From the NCBI RefSeq assembly GCF_038148855.1, contig NZ_JBBVGR010000003.1:415039-479038 (forward strand): a DNA stretch of 64,000 nt. Reading direction: 5' to 3'. Position 1 is the stretch's first letter. The number at the start of each line of letters is the position of its first letter. The notes below the pieces were generated by a model that worked only from the letters and a program-made list of their open reading frames with translations, made no database searches and was not told the DNA's origin. Shown here one piece after another: positions 16,383-23,338 of this stretch. This DNA comes from Phycobacter sedimenti. Lineage in GTDB: Bacteria > Pseudomonadota > Alphaproteobacteria > Rhodobacterales > Rhodobacteraceae. Position numbers and translations under genes: made by a program.

Positions 16383-18302
16383 ATGAGCAAAGTTATCGGG
16401 ATCGACCTCGGGACCACCAACTCCTGCGTTGCCATCATGGACGGCTCGCAGCCGCGCGTCATCGAGAACTCCGAAGGTACACGCACCACGCCCTCCATCG
16501 TCGCATTCACCGACGAAGAGCGGCTGGTCGGTCAGCCCGCCAAGCGCCAGGCCGTCACCAACCCGGACAACACCATCTTTGGCGTCAAGCGTCTGATCGG
16601 TCGCCGGTTCGACGACGCCGACCTTGCAAAAGACAAGAAAAACCTGCCGTTCAACGTGATCAACGGCGGCAATGGCGATGCGTGGGTCGAAGCCAAGGGT
16701 GAGAAATACTCCCCAAGCCAGATTTCGGCCTTCATCCTCGGCAAGATGAAAGAGACCGCGGAGTCCTACCTCGGTGAGGAAGTGACCCAGGCCGTCATCA
16801 CCGTGCCCGCGTACTTCAACGATGCCCAGCGTCAGGCGACCAAGGATGCCGGCAAGATCGCGGGCCTTGAGGTACTGCGTATCATCAACGAGCCGACCGC
16901 AGCCGCACTGGCCTATGGCCTCGACAAGGAAGACACCCAGACCATCGCGGTTTATGACCTTGGTGGTGGTACCTTCGACGTGACCATCCTGGAAATCGAC
17001 GACGGCCTGTTCGAAGTGAAATCCACCAACGGTGACACCTTCCTGGGTGGTGAAGACTTCGACATGCGCATCGTCAACTACCTGGCGGATGAGTTCAAGA
17101 AAGAGCATCAGGTCGACCTGACCAAGGACAAGATGGCTCTGCAGCGCCTGAAAGAGGCCGCTGAGAAGGCGAAGATCGAACTGTCCTCCAGCTCGCAGAC
17201 TGAAATCAACCAGCCGTTCATCTCGATGGATCCGTCCTCGGGTCAGCCGCTGCACATGGTCATGAAACTGACCCGCGCCAAGCTGGAATCGCTGGTGGGC
17301 GACCTGATCAAAGCCTCGATGAAGCCTTGCCAGGCAGCGCTGAAAGACGCTGGTCTGTCGGCATCCGACATCGACGAGGTGGTTCTGGTCGGCGGTATGA
17401 CCCGCATGCCCAAGGTCATCGAAGAGGTGACCAAATTCTTCGGCAAGGAGCCCCACAAGGGCGTGAACCCGGATGAAGTTGTTGCCATGGGCGCCGCTAT
17501 CCAGGCCGGTGTTCTGCAAGGCGACGTGAAAGACGTGGTTCTGCTCGACGTGACTCCGCTGTCGCTCGGCATCGAAACTCTGGGCGGTGTCTTCACCCGC
17601 CTGATCGACCGCAACACCACCATCCCGACCAAGAAGTCCCAGGTCTTCTCGACCGCCGAAGACAACCAGAACGCCGTGACCATTCGTGTGTTCCAGGGTG
17701 AGCGCGAGATGGCGGCCGACAACAAGATGCTGGGTCAGTTCAACCTCGAGGACATCCCGCCGGCACCGCGCGGCATGCCGCAGATCGAAGTGACCTTCGA
17801 CATCGACGCCAACGGCATCGTTTCGGTCGGCGCCAAGGACAAGGCAACCGGCAAGGAACAGCAGATCACCATCCAGGCCTCGGGCGGTCTCTCGGACGAG
17901 GACATCGAAAAGATGGTCAAGGACGCCGAGGAGAACGCCGAGGCGGACAAGGAACGTCGCGAGCTGATCGAAGCCAAGAACCAGGCCGAAAGCCTGATCC
18001 ACTCGACCGAAAAGTCGATGGAAGAGCATGGCGACAAGGTCGACCCCTCCACCATCGAGGCGATCGAACTGGCCATTGCCGCGCTGAAGGACGACCTCGA
18101 AGGCGACAAGGCCACCGCCGACAAGATCAAGGCTGGCATCCAGAACGTCACCGAAGCGGCGATGAAACTGGGCGAGGCGATCTACAAGGCGCAGGCCGAA
18201 GAGGCTGACGACGAACCCGCCGCCGCCGATGAGGCCCGCGGCTCCGCAGATGACGACATCGTTGACGCCGAGTTCGAAGACCTGGACGACGACAAGCGTT
18301 AA
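16383..18302 (+). CDS. dnaK: Chaperone DnaK (Hsp70)
   Basis: 639 residues. The N-terminal ATPase starts 'IGIDLGTTNSC' (5-15), with 'YDLGGGTFDVTILEI' and 'VVLVGGMTRMPKV'; the substrate-binding domain follows, with 'DVTPLSLGIETLGGVFT', and the acidic tail ends EFEDLDDDKR. DnaK binds unfolded segments in an ATP cycle driven by DnaJ and GrpE. The heat-shock promoter lies 106 bases upstream. A terminator-like hairpin follows before dnaJ, which would keep DnaJ below DnaK levels. Confidence 0.98.
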   Translation: MSKVIGIDLGTTNSCVAIMDGSQPRVIENSEGTRTTPSIVAFTDEERLVGQPAKRQAVTNPDNTIFGVKRLIGRRFDDADLAKDKKNLPFNVINGGNGDAWVEAKGEKYSPSQISAFILGKMKETAESYLGEEVTQAVITVPAYFNDAQRQATKDAGKIAGLEVLRIINEPTAAALAYGLDKEDTQTIAVYDLGGGTFDVTILEIDDGLFEVKSTNGDTFLGGEDFDMRIVNYLADEFKKEHQVDLTKDKMALQRLKEAAEKAKIELSSSSQTEINQPFISMDPSSGQPLHMVMKLTRAKLESLVGDLIKASMKPCQAALKDAGLSASDIDEVVLVGGMTRMPKVIEEVTKFFGKEPHKGVNPDEVVAMGAAIQAGVLQGDVKDVVLLDVTPLSLGIETLGGVFTRLIDRNTTIPTKKSQVFSTAEDNQNAVTIRVFQGEREMAADNKMLGQFNLEDIPPAPRGMPQIEVTFDIDANGIVSVGAKDKATGKEQQITIQASGGLSDEDIEKMVKDAEENAEADKERRELIEAKNQAESLIHSTEKSMEEHGDKVDPSTIEAIELAIAALKDDLEGDKATADKIKAGIQNVTEAAMKLGEAIYKAQAEEADDEPAAADEARGSADDDIVDAEFEDLDDDKR

Positions 18303-18324
18303 GGCCTGACACAAAGGCTTGACC

Positions 18325-18359
18325 ACGGGCCGGTCCGCACCCCGGGCTGGCCCGTTTTT
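18325..18359 (+). terminator. Intrinsic terminator between dnaK and dnaJ
   Basis: A 7-base stem (ACGGGCC 18325-18331 with GGCCCGT 18349-18355) runs into five T (18355-18359). Because dnaJ starts 24 bases later on the same strand, partial read-through is likely. Confidence 0.6.
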
Positions 18360-18383
18360 CGTTGAGGCAGAAGGAACAGACCG

Positions 18384-19541
18384 ATGTCAAAACGTGATTA
18401 TTATGACATTCTTGGCGTCTCAAAAGGCGCCAGCGCCGACGAGATCAAAAAAGGCTATCGCAAGAAAGCCAAGGAACTGCACCCGGACCGCAACGCGGAC
18501 AACCCGGATGCAGAGGCGCAGTTCAAAGAGGCCAACGAGGCCTATGAGGTTCTGAAAGACCCAGAGAAGAAGGCCGCCTATGACCGCTTTGGCCATGCTG
18601 CCTTTGAAAACGGCATGGGCGGCGGAGGCGGCGGCCCGCGCGGGGGTCATCCCGGCGGCGGCGACTTCTCCTCTGCCTTCTCGGATGTCTTTGATGATCT
18701 CTTTGGTGATTTCATGGGCGGCCGTGGCCAGGCTGGTGGACGTCAGCGCGCATCGCGCGGAGCCGATCTGCGTTACAACCTGCGTGTGACCCTCGAAGAA
18801 GCCTTCAAGGGGATGCACAAGACCATCAAGGTGCCGACCTCGGTTGCCTGTACCTCCTGTGAGGGCACCGGCGCCGAAGGCGGGGTGGAACCTACCACCT
18901 GCCCCACCTGTTCCGGCATGGGCAAGGTGCGCGCGCAGCAGGGCTTTTTCACGGTAGAGCGCAGCTGTCCCACCTGTTCGGGCCTTGGTCAGATCATCAA
19001 GAACCCCTGCAAGACCTGTCATGGCCATGGCCGTGTCGAGAAGGATCGCTCGCTTTCGGTGAATATCCCGGCAGGCGTGGAGACCGGCACCCGCATCCGC
19101 CTGGCAGGTGAAGGCGAGGCCGGCCTGCGCGGTGGGCCTCCGGGCGATCTCTACATCTTTGTCGAGGTTGCACCGCACGATCTGTTCGAGCGTGATGGAA
19201 ACAACCTTTATTGCCGGGTGCCTGTCTCAATGGCCAACGCGGCTCTTGGCGGAGCCATCGAGGTGCCAACCATAGACGGCGGTCGCGGCCGGGTTCAGAT
19301 CCCCGAAGGCAGCCAGTCCGGCCGCCAGATGCGCCTGCGCGGCAAGGGGATGCCTGCCCTGCGCGGCGGCGCGCCCGGTGACATGTTCATCGAACTGGCC
19401 GTGGAAACGCCCGTAAACCTGACTGCCCGTCAGAAAGAGCTGCTGCGCGAGTTCGAGGATCTCTCCGAAGAGAACACCAATCCGGAGTCCCGCAGCTTCT
19501 TTTCCTCGGTCAAGAGTTTCTGGGACGGCATGAAAGGCTGA
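18384..19541 (+). CDS. dnaJ: Co-chaperone DnaJ (Hsp40)
   Basis: A 385-residue type I J-protein. J-domain with HPD at residues 33-35, a Gly/Phe-rich stretch ('GMGGGGGGPRGGHPGGGDF'), four zinc repeats (CTSCEGTG, CPTCSGMG, CPTCSGLG, CKTCHGHG), and two C-terminal beta domains with 'NIPAGVETGTRIRLAGEGE'. It delivers clients to DnaK and stimulates its ATPase. AAGGAA lies before the ATG. The spacing from dnaK is 81 bases. Confidence 0.97.
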   Translation: MSKRDYYDILGVSKGASADEIKKGYRKKAKELHPDRNADNPDAEAQFKEANEAYEVLKDPEKKAAYDRFGHAAFENGMGGGGGGPRGGHPGGGDFSSAFSDVFDDLFGDFMGGRGQAGGRQRASRGADLRYNLRVTLEEAFKGMHKTIKVPTSVACTSCEGTGAEGGVEPTTCPTCSGMGKVRAQQGFFTVERSCPTCSGLGQIIKNPCKTCHGHGRVEKDRSLSVNIPAGVETGTRIRLAGEGEAGLRGGPPGDLYIFVEVAPHDLFERDGNNLYCRVPVSMANAALGGAIEVPTIDGGRGRVQIPEGSQSGRQMRLRGKGMPALRGGAPGDMFIELAVETPVNLTARQKELLREFEDLSEENTNPESRSFFSSVKSFWDGMKG

Positions 19542-19582
19542 CACCCGCCAGCCACGATAAGTGAAAGCGGAATACCACCGCA

Positions 19583-19607
19583 AAAACGCCCCGCAACGGG
19601 GCGTTTT
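19583..19607 (+). terminator. Intrinsic terminator after dnaJ
   Basis: A perfect 11-base stem (19583-19593 with 19597-19607), loop CAA, with A-run on the left and TTTT on the right, so it can act on both strands. The CCTTTTC after it is also T-rich. Confidence 0.85.
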
Positions 19608-19679
19608 CCTTTTCTTTCCACCATGATGACTGCCAACAATGGGCAAAGAGTCAACCTTGATATCTCCAACGTGGTGATC

Positions 19680-20444
19680 ATGGGGAAAGCTGGCGCATTC
19701 CGGGACAAGACACTACCGCTGTTCGACTGCAGTGACGAGGCGCGCGCTGCCCTCCTGCCCGCAGGCCGCCTGCCCTCCTACATCAAGGATCATCGCGCGC
19801 GGCTGCGCAAACGCTTCATGGATGGCGGAGCGGCAGCCATGCCGGACTATGAGTTGCTGGAACTTGTCCTCTTCCGCTCCATTCCCAGAAAAGATGTAAA
19901 ACCGCTGGCGCGCAGGCTGATGGACACGTTTGGAGACTTCAACCGCGTAATCACCGCCCCGACCGAGCGCCTTCTTCAGGTCAAAGGGATCGGCGAAGCG
20001 GTGATCACAGATCTCAAGGTGCTCGAGGCCGCTGCCCACCGGATGGCCCGCGCGCGTATCATTCAGCGTCACGTGCTTTCAGGCTGGGATGCGCTGCTGG
20101 ACTATTGCCACACGACCATGTCCCATTCCGAGGTTGAACAGTTCCGTGTGCTGTTCCTTGATCGCAAGAACGTGCTGATTGCGGATGAGGAACAATCCCG
20201 CGGCACGGTCGACCATGTGCCCGTCTATCCGCGCGAGGTTGCCAAACGCGCGCTTGAGATGAATGCCAGCGCCGTCATACTGGTACATAATCACCCCTCG
20301 GGAGATCCCACTCCTTCCGAAAGTGATATAGCGATGACAGAGAGTGTTTTCACAGCTCTGGACACACTGGGGATCACGCTGCACGATCATCTGATCATTG
20401 GCAAATCCCGCGAACTGAGCTTTCGCAGCCAAGGCTACCTTTAG
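19680..20444 (+). CDS. radC: RadC/JAB-domain protein (MPN+ metalloprotein fold)
   Basis: 254 residues. The N-terminal helix-hairpin-helix-like part ('YELLELVLFRSIPRKDVKPLARRLMDTFG', 'LLQVKGIGEAVITDLKVLEAAAHRM') is followed by a JAB1/MPN domain with the metal motif 'VHNHPSGDPTPSESD'. Despite the name, a direct DNA-repair role is disputed and the biochemical role is unsettled. I chose ATG 19680 (MGKAGAFRDKT); the in-frame ATG at 19623 starts 15 bases after the dnaJ terminator and adds 19 residues with no recognisable match. Neither start has a strong ribosome-binding site. Confidence 0.88.
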   Translation: MGKAGAFRDKTLPLFDCSDEARAALLPAGRLPSYIKDHRARLRKRFMDGGAAAMPDYELLELVLFRSIPRKDVKPLARRLMDTFGDFNRVITAPTERLLQVKGIGEAVITDLKVLEAAAHRMARARIIQRHVLSGWDALLDYCHTTMSHSEVEQFRVLFLDRKNVLIADEEQSRGTVDHVPVYPREVAKRALEMNASAVILVHNHPSGDPTPSESDIAMTESVFTALDTLGITLHDHLIIGKSRELSFRSQGYL

Positions 20445-20476
20445 ATCAACAGCTGCCAGGCCCTCCCGCGCCCGCA

Positions 20477-20596
20477 GGTGCTCCCGCTGTGCCGGATCCC
20501 CCTTGACGGACTTGGGCGTAGCGCCGCGCTTTGCGCGGCGCTACGCCCAAGGGTTTGCGATGTATCCGTGATCAGCGGCAAACGCGCGGGAGCACC
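20477..20596. repeat. Nested palindromes between convergent radC and the PstS-OmpA gene
   Basis: The centre is a perfect 19-base inverted repeat (20511-20529 with 20533-20551) separated by TTT. Around it are an 11-base pair of arms (20477-20487 with 20586-20596) and a 6-base hairpin (20553-20558 with 20578-20583). There is no T-run for a normal terminator. It may be a two-way terminator or a REP/MITE-like element; copy number in the genome cannot be judged here. Confidence 0.7.
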
Positions 20597-20624
20597 ACGC
20601 ACCGGTTCGGAACGGCGGCACAGC

Positions 20625-22181
20625 CTAGCGCACCCAAACCTCCACACGGCGGTTCACTTCCCGGCCCCAGGCACTGTCGTCGCAGGCCATGGGCAGAGCC
20701 TCGCCAAAGGCCGCCACATCAATGTCCACCCACTCCATGTTGGCGGTCTGAGCGGCCTCTATGACCGCATCCCTCACCGCCTCGGCGCGTCTCAGGGCAA
20801 TCTGGCGGTTCATCCCTGCAGGACCATCCCCATCGGAAAACCCGACGAACAGTAGGCGGCTGGCGTCATAGACACCGGCTTCCAGAGCACGGCCCAGTTG
20901 TTCAATATTGCTGCGCGACTGCGCATCGGGCCGTGTGGACCCCGGTTCGAACCGAAAGGATGTGGTCAGCCGCTGGTGGCCCCTCAGCGTGGCCACCATG
21001 CGCTGTAGTTCCCCCAATTCGACTTCTGGTCCAGCCGCCGCAATGGCATTGGCAAAACGATCCCCCTGAGCTGCCAGGGAAATCCGTTCAGGTGCCTGAT
21101 CCACGAATCCCGCCCTGCGGATCACGATCTGCGCCCCCGGCCCCCGCACGTAGCTCAGGAAATCCCTTGCGACCTTGGCCAGACGCCGCTCGGGGAGATA
21201 CAGGAACATCGGAGAATTGAGCGGATAGTCCTCTGTCTTGATAGACCGCCGCGTCGCCCGCAAAGAAAAGCCGCAGGACCCTGTCAGCGTCAAGGCCCGC
21301 GCCGTTCCGGTATTGGCGAAACTTCCGATCCCGATCGCAAAAGGATCCGTCGCAATCACCCGTACCAGGGTGCTGTGGCGGTCATGACGACGCAGACCCT
21401 GAGCCAAAGCCGCACCAGCCGGTGCCATCAACTTATCCTCTACCGCCTGGGACAGTCCGGATCCGGCGACCGGCAGATGCAAAGAAATCGGCGCATCTGC
21501 TCCGCCAAGCTCCGACCAGTTGGTGATCTCTCCCGAAAACACCGAAACCAACTGCGGCAAAGAGATGCTTTGCACCGGGTTTTCCGGCGAGACCAGCGGC
21601 ACCATGGCATCAAGGGCCAGCACCCGGCTGCGCGCCGGAGCCGTCATATCGCCCATGCCAGCCTGGCGGGCGCGCTCCCGTTCGGCCGGACGGATCTCAC
21701 GCAGGGCCATGACGATATCCGCCTGATCAGCAAGGAGATCGGCAAAGCCTTCGTCCGTATTGCTGACGAAGAAGCTGAACCGGGCCGCCGGGCGATTTGT
21801 GTCGCGCAACAGTACGTATTCAAAATTGCCGTCCGGCAGCGAGTCACGGCGCGTCTGATAACCATTGCGCAGGGCAAATCCTTCGATCAGTGCGGGCAGC
21901 AGCACCTCGGCCATGTTGGAAGAGCCGGAAAGGCTGATCTCGGCCACGAAATCGGACAGGCTGGGACATCCCGGGCCGTCACAGGTCACACCTGATCCAT
22001 CCACGGTCAATTCACCGAATTTGGTGTCTACACGGTAATACTCACCATCAAACCCCAGAAGATTACCGGTGATTTCCACCGCTCCATCAGGGGACGACAG
22101 CGTCACATCCTGCGCAAGAATGGGCAGGGCGTTTGCAAACAGAGAAAGTGCGGCGCAGATCGCCGCACGCAAGAAAGCCAT
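20625..22181 (-). CDS. Phosphate-type periplasmic binding protein fused to an OmpA peptidoglycan-binding domain
   Basis: 518 residues with a signal peptide ending near 'ANALPILAQ'. An N-terminal module (about 25-80) is followed by a PstS-like binding domain (about 85-375: 'LSGSSNMAEVLLPALIEGFA', 'VFSGEITNWSELGG', 'LPVAGSGLSQAVEDKL') and a C-terminal OmpA domain (about 400-518: 'RFEPGSTRPDAQSR', 'LLFVGFSDGDGPAGMNRQIALRRAEAV', 'GREVNRRVEVWV'). The OmpA part should bind peptidoglycan, so the binding domain would be cell-wall anchored. No pst transport genes lie nearby. The bound ligand is not certain. Confidence 0.82.
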   Translation of the reverse strand: MAFLRAAICAALSLFANALPILAQDVTLSSPDGAVEITGNLLGFDGEYYRVDTKFGELTVDGSGVTCDGPGCPSLSDFVAEISLSGSSNMAEVLLPALIEGFALRNGYQTRRDSLPDGNFEYVLLRDTNRPAARFSFFVSNTDEGFADLLADQADIVMALREIRPAERERARQAGMGDMTAPARSRVLALDAMVPLVSPENPVQSISLPQLVSVFSGEITNWSELGGADAPISLHLPVAGSGLSQAVEDKLMAPAGAALAQGLRRHDRHSTLVRVIATDPFAIGIGSFANTGTARALTLTGSCGFSLRATRRSIKTEDYPLNSPMFLYLPERRLAKVARDFLSYVRGPGAQIVIRRAGFVDQAPERISLAAQGDRFANAIAAAGPEVELGELQRMVATLRGHQRLTTSFRFEPGSTRPDAQSRSNIEQLGRALEAGVYDASRLLFVGFSDGDGPAGMNRQIALRRAEAVRDAVIEAAQTANMEWVDIDVAAFGEALPMACDDSAWGREVNRRVEVWVR

Positions 22182-22205
22182 GAGAAGTCCTGAAATGATC
22201 GCAAG

Positions 22206-23156
22206 TCAGTTTGACGCGATTTTCAGGTTTTCCAGCAGATTATTCAACACCAGAAAATCACCCTCGGCATCGCAATCGGGCATGGCAAGCGTCAGATCCT
22301 GAGTGCGCAGCTTGCGTCTATCCCCCCCATGGCCAAGGCTGAGGGTCTGGGCATCGATCTGGCGCCCGCAGTTGATCTGGGTAATCTCGGTTTCAACGCT
22401 GATATCGACCGACGCAAGACCGTCGCCGCGGCGTGGCAGGCTGTAAACCTCGGCCAGGCGCGGCGCCAATAGCCCATCGTCTCCGAGGCGCATCATTTGC
22501 CCAACCCCAAGCGCCGGATCCGAACCGTTCCAGACGTGACCGGGAGCGCCATATTCAGCGCCGTCTTCGCGGGCATGGATCTCGAAACCACTGTCGCCGC
22601 TCCATTGCAGAACGACACGGGTTACATCCTTCAGATCCGGCACCGTGACCGCTGCCACCTCGGCCAAGCCTTGTTCCGGCTCTATGATAAAGACCGCAGA
22701 GGATGCCAAAGCGGGCACCTTTTGATGCCAAAGACCATCCGGATCGAATGCAACCGTGAACATCATGCCGTGATGATGCACGGTCAGGCGCTTTCCGGCC
22801 TGACAGGGCGACGACGCAGACAGGTCCACCATCGCCCCCGGCATGGCCACTGCCGAGACAGAGACACTGCAGCCTTCCTCGGACGGGCTTGCGAAGGTCT
22901 CGGTCGCCTGGTCCGGGGATTGCTCTTCGCCGGACCGCTGCACCGAGGTCAGGGTAATGTTCTCGATCTTGAACGCACCCGGCTGGGGTTCGGCCGGCAG
23001 CGCATGCCACGCCTTGTCGTCCTGCCCCGGAACCAAGGCCACACCGGCGTCCGGCGCATCAATTGCACGCGGCGGGGTCGATTGCTGCATGAAGAACCCG
23101 ATGCCCAAGGCACAGGCCACAGTTGCTCCACTCAACGTCAAGATCCGCTTGTCCAT
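22206..23156 (-). CDS. Conserved exported protein of unknown function next to secA
   Basis: 316 residues. Residues 1-25 form a signal anchor or uncleaved signal peptide ('RILTLSGATVACALGIGFFMQ'). The rest is a predicted periplasmic beta-rich protein with four cysteines that could form two disulfides (EEGCSVS, SSPCQAG, INCGRQ, MPDCDAE). I do not recognise a domain; similar proteins beside secA in roseobacters are, as I recall, sometimes labelled 'translocase' without evidence. ATG 23156 is preferred to GTG 23171 because GGTGGAG lies about 9 bases before it. The PstS-OmpA gene follows after 24 bases, so the two are probably co-transcribed. Confidence 0.7.
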   Translation of the reverse strand: MDKRILTLSGATVACALGIGFFMQQSTPPRAIDAPDAGVALVPGQDDKAWHALPAEPQPGAFKIENITLTSVQRSGEEQSPDQATETFASPSEEGCSVSVSAVAMPGAMVDLSASSPCQAGKRLTVHHHGMMFTVAFDPDGLWHQKVPALASSAVFIIEPEQGLAEVAAVTVPDLKDVTRVVLQWSGDSGFEIHAREDGAEYGAPGHVWNGSDPALGVGQMMRLGDDGLLAPRLAEVYSLPRRGDGLASVDISVETEITQINCGRQIDAQTLSLGHGGDRRKLRTQDLTLAMPDCDAEGDFLVLNNLLENLKIASN

Positions 23157-23266
23157 CGTAACAGGCTCCACCCCACCAACAGGTTAAGGAATGGTTGCCC
23201 CAGAAAGGCGGCCAGTTTGTGGCCACCCGCGGGAGAGAATCTGGCAAAATAAAGAGACTTTTAACG

Positions 23267-23300
23267 TTTTCACCCGCGCGAAGGATCGCGCGGGTGAAAA
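23267..23300. repeat. Perfect 15-base palindrome downstream of secA
   Basis: Arms 23267-23281 and 23286-23300 flank the loop AGGA. The T-run precedes and the A-run follows the stem on both strands, which is the reverse of a normal terminator. A second short hairpin (GCCCGCAGCGGGC, about 23310-23322) lies between it and the secA stop, followed on the minus strand by a T-rich tail, and that one is the likelier secA terminator. Confidence 0.6.
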
Positions 23301-23338
23301 AATGTTATTGCCCGCAGCGGGCGAAAACGCCGATTGGC

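Noticed and set aside
16269..18326. Very long open frame antisense to dnaK
   Set aside because: It mirrors the strongly biased codons of dnaK on the other strand, has no recognisable domain, and dnaK is certain.
23267..23300. Intrinsic terminator for secA
   Set aside because: T-run precedes and A-run follows the stem on both strands, so it does not give a stem followed by U-run in either direction.
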